The notes below the pieces were generated by a model. It was not told the origin of the DNA. It ran no database searches and saw nothing but the letters and a program-made list of their open reading frames with translations. A program made the position numbers and the translations under genes. This document shows positions 1-6,876 of a stretch of DNA of 61,976 nt, one piece after another. The stretch is from a virus, in IMG/VR virus record IMGVR_UViG_3300047300_000894, positions 1 through 61,976 of that record. One strand, written 5' to 3'. Each line of letters opens with the position of its first letter. The first letter of the stretch is position 1.

Positions 1-127
1 TTGTGTAAGTCATCTACGAACGACTCTTGGCTAACAACCTTGCTAACTTCTTTAAATGTGTGAGAATTTTCAAGAAGATATGCTATGATATCCTTCTCTA
101 ATAATGTGTCCACTAATGTGGGAAATT
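1..127. repeat. Terminal direct repeat (left copy), circularisation overlap
   Basis: Bases 1-127 are identical to 61850-61976. The repeat covers the first codons of the DnaB helicase gene (its GTG start at 61962 corresponds to 113 here) and the short spacer to the initiator gene. An exact overlap of 127 bases equals a common maximum k-mer of short-read assemblers, so I read it as the sign of a closed circular assembly, not as a biological terminal repeat. Confidence 0.95.
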
Positions 128-130
128 TAA

Positions 131-823
131 TTACCATTTGTCTGGGATTTGAATTTCAAAACTTGTTTGGTTTACTTGTGCTGTAGTAGGCTGATTAGAT
201 GATGTTGGTATTTCATCCTCCCAAACCCGATGACCGATGTACCTCTCAGGGTCTTTCCGATAGGTAGGGTCTGGTCTTAACTCTTTGTACTTCGGAATGG
301 CTATTAAGATGGCATCTTTTTCAGACTCTTTTAATTTCATCCATTTAGCCTTCGCCTTCTCTTTGCCTACCTTCTTTCCGTACAAATCCCAAAACTCTTC
401 GAATCGGTCATTAATTACTTTTTTATTCTCTTTAATATTAACTTTATTATATGGTGATTGTATAGCATCACCCCCCTGATTGCCCGCAATCACCCCCCCT
501 GATTGTATAGCATCACCCCTTTTGGCTTCGCTTTCCTCTTTTAGTAGGGATAAATCAACTATTTTAATCATTCTGCTACCAAAATCGCCCGAACTTTTTA
601 GTGATGCTTCTCGTGTAATTAAATTCTTTTCTTCCAACTCTTTTATTAGTGATCGTACATACGGAATAGACATCCCTAATGTATCAGCGATATACTGATT
701 CGAAGCAAAGCAATAGCCATTCTTATTAGACAAACTAATGAGAACTCCAACCAATAACTTTGCACTCGAAGACAACTCCTTACTCGAAAGAACTTCCGTA
801 GGAATTATTGCATACCACTTCAT
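131..823 (-). CDS. Winged-helix phage replication initiator (lambda O / DnaD-like role)
   Basis: This 230-residue protein has an N-terminal winged-helix region (about residues 15-75, including NQYIADTLGMS and VRSLIKELEEKNLITR). A low-complexity linker (about 100-125) follows, then a C-terminal segment with FWDLYGKKVGKEKAKAKW and DPERYIGHRVW, a pattern I associate with phage replication initiators. On the circle it lies 17 bases upstream of the DnaB gene, so the pair resembles lambda O and P: it would bind the origin and recruit the helicase. The linker is encoded by a block of DNA repeats (455-519), as lambda ori lies inside O. Its ATG overlaps the upstream stop (TAATG), which suggests translational coupling. 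The role is inferred; the fold is fairly secure. Confidence 0.7.
   Translation of the reverse strand: MKWYAIIPTEVLSSKELSSSAKLLVGVLISLSNKNGYCFASNQYIADTLGMSIPYVRSLIKELEEKNLITREASLKSSGDFGSRMIKIVDLSLLKEESEAKRGDAIQSGGVIAGNQGGDAIQSPYNKVNIKENKKVINDRFEEFWDLYGKKVGKEKAKAKWMKLKESEKDAILIAIPKYKELRPDPTYRKDPERYIGHRVWEDEIPTSSNQPTTAQVNQTSFEIQIPDKW
455..519. repeat. Iteron block inside the initiator gene (candidate origin)
   Basis: A 20-base direct repeat (TGATTGTATAGCATCACCCC) lies at 455-474 and 500-519, period 45. Between and overlapping the copies are two dyads of the form ATCA-C6/7-TGAT (467-480 and 489-503). On the coding strand these read ATCA-G6-TGAT. The block is in frame and encodes the linker of the initiator. 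A similar element sits at 11259-11313. Repeats within the initiator gene are the classical arrangement of a lambdoid origin, so binding by this initiator is a reasonable inference. Confidence 0.65.
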
Positions 824-1026
824 TATAAACTATTTTGTTCGGCTTCTAAAAATTTAATTTCTCCAACTAACTCTTCAATTTTATTGAGAATAATATCGAA
901 CGCTGACATTTCTGGAGATGCATATTGCATAACCTTCTCCCATTGTGCTAAATCAATCTTGATATGTGCAATCTTTACCTTGCATATAACCCTAAATGCT
1001 TGCTTTTCTATTTCTTCTAAATCCAT
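823..1026 (-). CDS. Small helical protein of unknown function, first gene of the replication operon
   Basis: This 67-residue protein begins MDLEEIEKQAF and is rich in charged and hydrophobic residues in a helical pattern (ending in KIEELVGEIKFLEAEQNSL). I chose the ATG at 1026. A longer reading from a TTG at 1101 would run through the stem-loop at 1031-1070. The stop overlaps the ATG of the initiator gene (TAATG). The gene lies behind a promoter and a terminator-like hairpin, so it may be expressed conditionally. I do not recognise the family. Confidence 0.65.
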   Translation of the reverse strand: MDLEEIEKQAFRVICKVKIAHIKIDLAQWEKVMQYASPEMSAFDIILNKIEELVGEIKFLEAEQNSL

Positions 1027-1030
1027 AGCG

Positions 1031-1070
1031 AAAAAAAACCCCAAGACCTTTGAGGGAAAGAATCTTGGGG
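1031..1070 (-). terminator. Intrinsic terminator in the leader of the replication operon (possible attenuator)
   Basis: Read on the minus strand, a perfect 8-bp stem (CCCCAAGA / TCTTGGGG, with a 16-base loop) is followed by eight T residues and ends 5 bases before the ATG at 1026. It lies downstream of the promoter at 1131-1163. The loop contains TCCCTCAA, which is complementary to TTGAGGGA in the upstream leader (plus-strand positions 1102-1109 and 1050-1057). A second small hairpin (ATAGG / CCTAT) lies at 1071-1086. The shape is that of an attenuator, but regulation is not demonstrated. Confidence 0.7.
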
Positions 1071-1130
1071 ATAGGATTTTACCTATTTGTTTCGAGTACA
1101 ATCCCTCAATTGAACTCCAAACTTGGTTTA

Positions 1131-1163
1131 CAAATATAATACAATTAATTTATTCTTTCACAA
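1131..1163 (-). promoter_or_regulatory. Bacteroidota-type promoter for the replication operon
   Basis: On the minus strand, TTG (1163-1161), a 22-base spacer and TATATTTG (1138-1131) fit the TTG-N17-23-TAnnTTTG pattern known for Bacteroidota. The predicted start would be near 1125, giving a leader of about 100 bases. The -33 element overlaps the end of the upstream gene. Confidence 0.5.
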
Positions 1164-1438
1164 CTAATTACATTCATAATTGGAATTCCTATCGTTCGTG
1201 TTGAATCAGTAGGATTAGAAAAGATTAATGTTCTATAGTCATCTGTTGCCTCAAGGTACATAGAAACGATTTCTGCATCCCTGTTACCCAATTTATACAC
1301 GACTCTGAACTTATTAATTCGCAACTTCGATTCCGTAGTTAGTTCACGAATGTTTACATTGTGATTCTTGATAGCGTAGATTGGTTTCAATACACCACTA
1401 ACTGATAAATAATTTTGAGCAATTGTTCTGTTTGACAT
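1145..1438 (-). CDS. Protein of unknown function, 97 residues
   Basis: It begins MSNRTIAQNYLS and looks like a mixed alpha/beta soluble protein, with no membrane segment and no cysteine pattern apart from a single Cys near the end. It is the last gene of the run from 5835 down and is 4 bases from the upstream stop, so it is co-transcribed. The promoter of the next operon overlaps its 3' end. No family recognised. Confidence 0.65.
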   Translation of the reverse strand: MSNRTIAQNYLSVSGVLKPIYAIKNHNVNIRELTTESKLRINKFRVVYKLGNRDAEIVSMYLEATDDYRTLIFSNPTDSTRTIGIPIMNVISCERIN

Positions 1439-1442
1439 AATA

Positions 1443-1934
1443 TTAATTTTTTTTAAGTTTTAAAAGTAAATCTTGTGGATTATCCTTTTCGGTAAATCCG
1501 TACACCCTACCATTTAAATCCCAATGGTAGCACTCATTTGTTCCCTCCCTAAAGGATAGCCATCCAATAATCTGATGACCTTTAGATGCATCGGGATTAA
1601 TTCCACCTATAACTACGGGTTTTAACTCCTTTGTAATTACATCGTAGTATCCCATATCGTACTTCTCTTTGGTGAACTTATACAACCCATTCTTTTTGCT
1701 AACTCCCTTCTCAATGTTCCGTAGTAGCCTCAATCTATCAGATTGATAGGCTGATAAAAACCCCATCACCGATTGAGAGATAGTTAAAGGTAGTTCGCAT
1801 TTCTCGCAAGGCATACTCATCTTCTTGCGATTACTATTAGTAAACAACTTCACTAATTCTTCAGCATTCTGATCGTGTCCACACCATCCACACTTTAATT
1901 TGTGCCTCCGTAAAATATTACTGAATTCTGCCAT
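1443..1934 (-). CDS. Zinc-ribbon-like protein of unknown function
   Basis: This 163-residue protein has CGWCGH at residues 16-21 and CEKC at about 43-46, a four-cysteine arrangement likely to bind one zinc ion. The rest contains GWLSFREGTNECYHWDLNGR and ends in a lysine-rich tail, with no catalytic motif that I recognise. It overlaps the upstream membrane-protein gene by 17 bases. A nucleic-acid or protein-binding adaptor is possible, but this is a guess from the cysteine pairs alone. Confidence 0.65.
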   Translation of the reverse strand: MAEFSNILRRHKLKCGWCGHDQNAEELVKLFTNSNRKKMSMPCEKCELPLTISQSVMGFLSAYQSDRLRLLRNIEKGVSKKNGLYKFTKEKYDMGYYDVITKELKPVVIGGINPDASKGHQIIGWLSFREGTNECYHWDLNGRVYGFTEKDNPQDLLLKLKKN

Positions 1935-2172
1935 ACTTTGTTGTGCTTTTATGTGTTAATGTTAAACAACCTGTTGTTGCATCTACATAGCTGGAATCAA
2001 AATTATCTACCCATTCATCTGCTGAAGGATTTAGTACAATTGCCCTTGAATTGCTGTACCTAATCAAGCTAATTGGCTGTGACTTCAATGATATCCCAAA
2101 CCAAATCATAATTGTAGCGACCAATGTAATAACAAATGCTACTGCCTTAAAAACCCCTTCCTTATCTTTCAT
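1918..2172 (-). CDS. Small single-pass membrane protein
   Basis: In this 84-residue protein, residues 9-28 (KAVAFVITLVATIMIWFGIS) form a strong membrane segment after a short charged N-terminus. The C-terminal 55 residues are polar and would probably face the periplasm or the cytoplasmic surface. It belongs to a cluster of three tiny membrane proteins (1918-2475) in the early block. Host-envelope modification or superinfection exclusion is a possible role; nothing in the sequence proves it. Confidence 0.6.
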   Translation of the reverse strand: MKDKEGVFKAVAFVITLVATIMIWFGISLKSQPISLIRYSNSRAIVLNPSADEWVDNFDSSYVDATTGCLTLTHKSTTKYGRIQ

Positions 2173-2371
2173 TTTTCTTTCCCGTTATGTGTGCTGCGAA
2201 TAAAAATGTCGGCAAACAAACTATTATTGATGCCAATAAATTCTCCTTATCAAATTGATTGTCCGTAAATGGTATCAAACAAAATGCTACGGCAGTTATA
2301 CTACCCGATATAATTTTTAAGTCTTTCATAAAATTGTTCCTTAATGCCATATGATTGTTCGTTAATTTCAT
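2162..2371 (-). CDS. Small two-helix membrane protein
   Basis: The longest reading is 69 residues with two hydrophobic stretches (KIISGSITAVAFCLIPF and LLASIIVCLPTFLFAAHITG) and a basic tail, GKKNER. The start is uncertain. A near-exact repeat (CATATGATTGTTC, twice around 2350-2382) encodes the first residues, and the internal ATG at 2329 (MKDLKIISG) would give a more typical membrane-protein start. It overlaps the next gene by 11 bases. Confidence 0.55.
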   Translation of the reverse strand: MKLTNNHMALRNNFMKDLKIISGSITAVAFCLIPFTDNQFDKENLLASIIVCLPTFLFAAHITGKKNER

Positions 2372-2382
2372 ATGATTGTTCC

Positions 2383-2475
2383 TTAATAGATTACTAATAA
2401 AAAATAGGCAACTGCGACAAAAATTAATCCCAATCCCAATTCCAAATAGTCACTCGTAGTTACTTGCTTTTTCAT
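2383..2475 (-). CDS. 30-residue membrane peptide
   Basis: This short frame opens with MKKQVTTSDY and continues into a single hydrophobic helix (LGLGLIFVAVAYFLLVIY). Its ATG overlaps the stop of the upstream gene (TAATG at 2475), which supports real, coupled translation. It is one of three adjacent tiny membrane proteins. The function is unknown. Confidence 0.5.
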   Translation of the reverse strand: MKKQVTTSDYLELGLGLIFVAVAYFLLVIY

Positions 2476-2726
2476 TATTTTTTTGTGATTTCAAATTTAA
2501 CTGCTTGTGCTGATCCATCTTCAGCATCCTCAATTTCAACTAAAAGTTCTCCATCATATGTAAATCTGATGTCAAACACTCGATGACCTAAAGAGAATGG
2601 ATACCATACCACTCCGAAATCATATGGAGAGAATACAACTTCTGTTCTCTCCTCTTTGCCTTCAATCCTTGCTGATATTTTAGCAACCATAGTGAACGGA
2701 TTCACCGATACATTAATCTTTGTCAT
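2475..2726 (-). CDS. Small beta-rich protein of unknown function
   Basis: From the ATG at 2726 the protein has 83 residues (MTKINVSVNPF onward), alternating hydrophobic and charged residues as in a beta-sandwich. An ATG at 2759 would add 11 residues, but it lies deeper in the upstream gene and lacks the A-rich, AAGGAA-containing leader found before 2726. No family recognised. Confidence 0.55.
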   Translation of the reverse strand: MTKINVSVNPFTMVAKISARIEGKEERTEVVFSPYDFGVVWYPFSLGHRVFDIRFTYDGELLVEIEDAEDGSAQAVKFEITKK

Positions 2727-3129
2727 TTCCTTGAAATTTAATTTTTGAATTTGGTTCATCTACGATAAATCCAGTTATAAGATTTTGAATTAACATCTGT
2801 TCTGCTATTTGATGTGCTTGTTGTAATGGCATCTTGATTGAACGACAACCCTTCTGTACCATCTCTGTCATAACATTCACATCATTGTAGTATACATCTA
2901 CCCAATCGGCTAAATATCGATTACTTCTTGACAGATTAAACCAATAATCGAATCCCTTTTCCGACAAATCAAACACAAAAGATTGTGCCATAAAATGCTG
3001 AAATGATGTAGCCTTTGTTTCAAGAAATCTCTCTAATGAAAATCCTACATTTTGCTTATGGTACTCTGCTTCCCATAATGCTCGTTCCTCGTAAGTTAAG
3101 AGGTCATAAAAATCTTTTTTCGTACTCAT
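2713..3129 (-). CDS. Helical protein of unknown function, 138 residues
   Basis: It begins MSTKKDFYDLL and is rich in aromatic residues and predicted helices (YFDYWFNLSR-like pattern around residues 60-70). There are no membrane segments or cysteine clusters. The start is preceded by the AACCAAACA box (minus strand, 3143-3135), shared with many genes of this phage. A 90-base gap upstream contains the direct repeat GTAGACGAA twice and a GGGATCAG motif like those in the 6 kb repeat region, so this may be the start of a sub-operon. Confidence 0.6.
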   Translation of the reverse strand: MSTKKDFYDLLTYEERALWEAEYHKQNVGFSLERFLETKATSFQHFMAQSFVFDLSEKGFDYWFNLSRSNRYLADWVDVYYNDVNVMTEMVQKGCRSIKMPLQQAHQIAEQMLIQNLITGFIVDEPNSKIKFQGNDKD

Positions 3130-3219
3130 TTTATTGTTTGGTTAAATTTAAAATTAAAAAATTGCGTTTGGGATCAGTCTATTGCGTAGACGAAATGACC
3201 AATTTTGTAGACGAATAAG

Positions 3220-3867
3220 CTACAATACAGCTCCCCATTGTTCTGCCATAGCATCAGCTATGCCTTGAAATGTCTTGCTCCTTAATCCTCTCCGTTCTTC
3301 GGGAGACTTCGCTTTCTGCAATGCTTCGTAATACCACATCGCTTGCCTTTTAGGTTTCCCTGTTTTGCCATCTATCCATTCCTTGAACTCGCCTTTATCT
3401 ACCATATTTGTTGGCTCTAACTTCGGTAAGTTCTTTAACCACAAACAAGTAGACTTGCTCGCTGAATCGCCAAACCAATATGGCTGAACGATTTGGTCGG
3501 GTTTCCGTAGCTTGGATGAAATAACGCTTATGGGGTTCTCAATAGCTATTCGTGGAATGTCTGCCATCATCAGCTTGTAGACAAACAATAACGCTTGTCG
3601 CTGATTCTCATACCTCTCCTCGTTAGGACTCCCATCTTTATTGTACAGATGCCTTGCTCCACTTACGGACAGATATGTACAAGGGGGATGTGCAATCATT
3701 AAATCCCAACCTTTGTCGATAACTTCGAACACATCTTGTTGGTAATGCCATTCGGGATGCCCCCCACTACAAGGTAGGATGTCGCAACTAAATGCCTCAA
3801 ATCCCAATTTTCTAAATGCTAATGTTACAGCTTGACTCTCTTCGCAAGCAACTAATACTCTCTTCAT
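3220..3867 (-). CDS. Phage C5-cytosine DNA methyltransferase-like protein
   Basis: This 215-residue protein begins MKRVLVACEESQAV (the SAM-binding start of the family). It has the catalytic-loop motif HPPCTYLSVSGAR (Cys at about residue 62) and IENPIS (about residue 110), corresponding to motifs I, IV and VI of C5 methyltransferases. It is shorter than a typical Dcm (over 300 residues) and has no evident large target-recognition domain, as in a compact family common in phage genomes. It could protect phage DNA from host restriction. A second, different member lies at 53288. Target specificity cannot be read from the sequence. Confidence 0.75.
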   Translation of the reverse strand: MKRVLVACEESQAVTLAFRKLGFEAFSCDILPCSGGHPEWHYQQDVFEVIDKGWDLMIAHPPCTYLSVSGARHLYNKDGSPNEERYENQRQALLFVYKLMMADIPRIAIENPISVISSKLRKPDQIVQPYWFGDSASKSTCLWLKNLPKLEPTNMVDKGEFKEWIDGKTGKPKRQAMWYYEALQKAKSPEERRGLRSKTFQGIADAMAEQWGAVL

Positions 3868-3885
3868 AATATTTTTTAGGTTAGT

Positions 3886-4179
3886 CTAAATTTTAAATAA
3901 ATCGCCCAGTGGCTGATCGTGAACTGCTTCAATAATTTTATCGTGAACCTCCTTGATAGCTTGTTGCTCGCCAACAATTCTGTTACGATTGGCATACTTG
4001 ATTAGCCATTCCATCTGCTTTTCGGAAACTTCGCCCATCCAAAAATGGATATCGCAAATAGTTACGATAGCCTTGTCCTCTTGATTTGCATTACGATTCT
4101 TTGCGAACTTCTTAATCGTTTGTACATAACTGCTCTTTAATGAGGAATCTTTGCCCTCTAAAATCTCTCGTACATTCAT
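3886..4179 (-). CDS. Protein of unknown function, 97 residues
   Basis: It begins MNVREILEGKDSSLK and is predicted to be helical and charged, with HFWMGEVSEKQMEWLIKYAN in the middle, a stretch resembling small phage recombination or replication accessory proteins only in general character. It lies between the methyltransferase and another unknown gene with very short spacers, in one operon. Confidence 0.6.
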   Translation of the reverse strand: MNVREILEGKDSSLKSSYVQTIKKFAKNRNANQEDKAIVTICDIHFWMGEVSEKQMEWLIKYANRNRIVGEQQAIKEVHDKIIEAVHDQPLGDLFKI

Positions 4180-4181
4180 AG

Positions 4182-4535
4182 TTATATAAATCTGATTGTG
4201 TAATTACTTATAAATAAATCTCCACTATTATGCTCTCGCTGAAAGCCCTCTAAAGACCATACATTTCCATCTTCTTCGGACATAGCGATAAACTCCTCAT
4301 CCGAATACAAGCTATGATGCTTTGTAAACATACCATCATCTACTGCATACACCCGTACTTCTTTAGGACTCTCAATCCCTTGTGCAACTTGCTCGATAGC
4401 ATCAATCATATCTACGATATGCTTATCGACTGATTCTTCCTCATCGTATTCAGATACTTGAGTAATCCATTCTTGTGCCTCGTATAAATGCACAAGCAAT
4501 TCTTCTCTGCTAAATTTTTCTGTTGAATTTTCCAT
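4182..4535 (-). CDS. Acidic protein of unknown function, 117 residues
   Basis: It begins MENSTEKFSREEL. The N-terminal half is helical and strongly acidic (EYDEEESVDKHIVDMIDAIEQV); the C-terminal half looks beta-rich (FISNYTIRFI at the end). Acidic early phage proteins are often inhibitors or DNA mimics, but I see no specific signature. It is 2 bases upstream of the next gene in an operon. Confidence 0.6.
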   Translation of the reverse strand: MENSTEKFSREELLVHLYEAQEWITQVSEYDEEESVDKHIVDMIDAIEQVAQGIESPKEVRVYAVDDGMFTKHHSLYSDEEFIAMSEEDGNVWSLEGFQREHNSGDLFISNYTIRFI

Positions 4536-4547
4536 TTTGATTATTAA

Positions 4548-4898
4548 TTAAGAATATGAACTATAAGATTTAGTAATTAAAATATCATTAAAAAAGTTTT
4601 CTAATGTTACGATATCCATTTCATAGATATACTTGCCATCAGCTTGGTCTCCATCTAAATATTCAAGATAAAAATAGATTGTCTTTCCTTCCCCTTCGTT
4701 ATGGAAATCTAACCATTCGACTTCGAATGCAGTAACCATATAAACATCTTCAACTTCAAATGGCTGATTAATCAAATATTCTCCAAACAGATTATTGTAA
4801 TTTACACACGACATAATATCCTCATTAAGCTCCTTCCTAATTTGTGATATTTTCATTTTGTACAAATCTTTCTTTGTAAGCAAATTCTCGTTTTCCAT
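4548..4898 (-). CDS. Acidic protein of unknown function, 116 residues
   Basis: I start it at the ATG at 4898 (MENENLLTKKDLY). A longer frame begins only with TTG. The central part (VTAFEVEWLDFHNEGEGKT) and the C-terminus are rich in Asp, Glu and aromatic residues. It is in the same operon as its neighbours and has similar acidity, but no recognisable domain. Confidence 0.6.
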   Translation of the reverse strand: MENENLLTKKDLYKMKISQIRKELNEDIMSCVNYNNLFGEYLINQPFEVEDVYMVTAFEVEWLDFHNEGEGKTIYFYLEYLDGDQADGKYIYEMDIVTLENFFNDILITKSYSSYS

Positions 4899-4993
4899 TC
4901 TATTATGGTTTAAAAGTTTACAATACAATACCCTATGAATTGCGAATCGACAAACAAAAACTCATCGTTTACATTTGTGCAAAAATCCCCAAC

Positions 4994-5128
4994 CTATTCG
5001 TAGCCTAACTTATGTAGGCAACAGAAATCAGAAAATTGATTTGGTGTGAACTCTTTGCCTTGTGCATCATCAAGGATTTTTCTATCCACATTACTTGGGT
5101 TTCCGATAATAATCATTGTCTTTTTCAT
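4994..5128 (-). CDS. 44-residue protein of unknown function
   Basis: This short frame begins MKKTMIIIGNPSNVD and contains DDAQGKEFTPNQFSDF, ending LHKLGYE. An A-rich leader (AAACGAAATGAA) precedes the ATG. It fills most of an otherwise empty 233-base gap between two genes of the same strand, which supports it. No family recognised. Confidence 0.5.
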   Translation of the reverse strand: MKKTMIIIGNPSNVDRKILDDAQGKEFTPNQFSDFCCLHKLGYE

Positions 5129-5161
5129 TTCGTTTATTTCGTTTATAGGTTAAAATCTGTG

Positions 5162-5398
5162 TTAGTTAAATTTTAATGTAACATTTGATGTATCTACATC
5201 TCCGTAGCTATCCAATTCATACTGCTGTCCCTCCACTAATACTTCTTCGGGAATGTAACCTACATTATCTAATAGGTCTTCCAACTTAATCGTATATACC
5301 TTATCGATTATTAGGGATTCTATAACTAATGATGTGAAATCGATATCATCGTTATACCAATTCAAGAATTTTACTCGGTCAATAATTAAAGTTTTCAT
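5162..5398 (-). CDS. Acidic protein of unknown function, 78 residues
   Basis: It begins MKTLIIDRVKFLNWY and is rich in Asp and beta-forming residues. The end, SYGDVDTSNVTLKFN, weakly resembles the end of the upstream 136-residue protein (TEVDSNYG), so the two may be distant paralogues or simply share composition. It has an A/T-rich leader and sits in an operon. Confidence 0.55.
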   Translation of the reverse strand: MKTLIIDRVKFLNWYNDDIDFTSLVIESLIIDKVYTIKLEDLLDNVGYIPEEVLVEGQQYELDSYGDVDTSNVTLKFN

Positions 5399-5424
5399 TT
5401 TGATAAAAATTTAAGGGTTAAAAA

Positions 5425-5835
5425 TTAGAATCTACTTCCGTAATTGGAATCTACTTCTGTGAATTGTATTGAGATATTATCTGATGATGCATCTGCTCCA
5501 ACTACCTCACATATATCTTCCCAATATGTATCTCTCCTAAAATCATCTGCATACAGATTTAGAATATTTACCTTCTTTGGGGATTGAGGAACAAACATCT
5601 TATACTCCTCATTCAAGAATTCATATGCTTCAATCTTCTCATCGGTAGACATCGCAAACCATTCGAATCTTAAATCGGTAATAATCTCCTCGATTTCCTC
5701 ATCTGTGCGATTAGACATAAGAGATAACACATCCTCTTGATGTATCTTACTTAACGCTCCGTACGGCATACATCCGTACCACTCGTTTAACTTTGTGTTT
5801 AAATCCTCGTAGGACTGGTGAATTGAACTTTTCAT
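5425..5835 (-). CDS. Acidic protein of unknown function, first gene after the repeat region
   Basis: This 136-residue acidic protein begins MKSSIHQSYEDLN and has predicted helices (RTDEEIEEIITDLRFEWFAM, DEKIEAYEFLNEEY). It is the promoter-proximal gene of the run 5835-1145 and follows the 1 kb non-coding region directly, so it is probably among the earliest proteins made. No family recognised. Confidence 0.6.
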   Translation of the reverse strand: MKSSIHQSYEDLNTKLNEWYGCMPYGALSKIHQEDVLSLMSNRTDEEIEEIITDLRFEWFAMSTDEKIEAYEFLNEEYKMFVPQSPKKVNILNLYADDFRRDTYWEDICEVVGADASSDNISIQFTEVDSNYGSRF

Positions 5836-5889
5836 AACTTTTAAATTTTGATTGTTTTGTTTATGACTGGTGTCTGGTTAAATGACATA

Positions 5890-5920
5890 CAATATTAAAA
5901 CATTAGATTTAAAATTGCAA
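5890..5920 (-). promoter_or_regulatory. Weak candidate promoter for the 5835-1145 genes
   Basis: On the minus strand, TTG (920-918 of the 5 kb block), a 20-base spacer and TAATATTG (5897-5890) fit the TTG-N19-TAnnTTTG pattern with one mismatch in the -7 box. The position is right for the gene starting at 5835. Confidence 0.3.
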
Positions 5921-6100
5921 CAATATATTAGGAAAAACTTTAATATCTGTGACTTTTCTCGCATAAAATCCATTCATACTTCACGCAATACGCATTTGGG
6001 ATCTGATATTTTATGTAAATTTTAGTGACAAAATTTTTAACCTGTACCAGAGAAATTCATCCAGCCAGCTCGCCTGCACCAGCCCTGCAGGAGTCAATAA

Positions 6101-6549
6101 AAATTTTTAGACTCGCCTAAAAAAGTCTTTTCAACTTGGTCGGTTCACCAGCTCTGTACCAGTGAGTAACTTACATTTCACCTACATTTTACCTACTTAA
6201 TCAAATTTTGCATTCGGGTTCGGTCGTTGTTGATAGTGGTTTTGGTTTTTTGGCGATTTCCCCTGTTTCACCAGAAAAAATTTGGGATCTGTGACCTGTA
6301 TCTTGCAGAAATAATTTTAGACTCGCCTAAAAAACTTTATTGATTTAACCTGTATTTGCACCAGATGGGATCTTTTGTGATCATGAACTTCGCCAGCTGG
6401 GGTGCCTGTACCAGAGTAAAAGAAATTTTTAGACTCGCCTAAAAAATCTTTTGATGGGATCCGTTTTGCCCAGAGGGATCAGACCTGTAAAAATCAAATT
6501 TAACCTGTAGCCAGAAATTTTAAGAAATTTTTAGACTAACCTAAAAAAT
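6101..6549. repeat. Four interspersed hairpin repeats TTTTTAG-N6-CTAAAAA
   Basis: Copies lie at 6101-6124, 6313-6334, 6423-6446 and 6525-6549. Each is a palindrome (TTTTTAG / CTAAAAA arms; the second copy has a 6-bp arm) around a conserved ACTCGC (ACTAAC in the fourth). The centres are about 210, 112 and 102 bases apart. Each copy is preceded by a CCTG..CAG motif and an A-rich stretch. CCTGTA followed by (C)CAG occurs about eight times between 6040 and 6590, forming composite modules. Confidence 0.85.
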
Positions 6550-6583
6550 CCTTGAAATCTAACCTGTATCCACCAGAAGAAAA

Positions 6584-6641
6584 CCTGTGTGATCAGAATC
6601 CTTGCAAAAAAATCTGTGGGATCAGAATCCTTGCAAAAAAA
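6584..6641. repeat. Tandem pair of about 28-base repeats
   Basis: Two adjacent copies of CTGTG(T/G)GATCAG followed by AATCCTTGC and an A run (6585-6612 and 6614-6641) differ at one base before the A tract. They sit between the hairpin array and the iteron zone. The A tracts could give intrinsic bending. Confidence 0.85.
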
Positions 6642-6744
6642 AAACAAATGATTAATCAGATTATCAGCAATTAATGACATCTAATCCCTTGAGAATCGAT
6701 TATATGGATAGAATGTGATGTTGGATGCTGATATCTTGATTCTA

Positions 6745-6835
6745 AACGATTGTAGGATGCAGTAGAACGATTATGATGCTACAGAAGAATGATTGTGATG
6801 TCGTAGCAGATTTGTTGTTGATAGTGGAAACGATT
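6745..6835. repeat. Iteron zone with helically phased AACGATT boxes
   Basis: AACGATT occurs at 6745-6751, 6766-6772 and 6829-6835, with AATGATT at 6788-6794. The spacings are 21, 22 and 41 bases, close to 2, 2 and 4 helical turns, so the boxes lie on one face of the DNA. Boxes 1-3 are followed by GATG-containing sequence. This looks like a binding array for a phage DNA-binding protein; which one is unknown. Confidence 0.6.
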
Positions 6836-6844
6836 GCATAGGGC

Positions 6845-6876
6845 AAAAAAAATCCCCCACATTTCTGTAGGGGATT
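6845..6876 (-). terminator. Intrinsic terminator of the amidoligase operon
   Basis: On the minus strand, AATCCCC-type arms (6851-6857 with 6870-6876, a 12-base loop) are followed by eight T residues. It lies 20 bases after the stop of the amidotransferase gene, so it closes the operon 9839-6897. Confidence 0.8.

Noticed and set aside
1-127. True short terminal redundancy of a linear virion genome
   Set aside because: Length equals a standard k-mer and lies in the middle of an operon; an assembly overlap is the simpler explanation, although coverage data would decide.
6040-6600. CRISPR-like array
   Set aside because: The repeats are short palindromes at irregular distances (102-210 bases), and the intervals share motifs with each other; no cas genes apart from a Cas4/RecB-like nuclease that lacks visible Fe-S cysteines.
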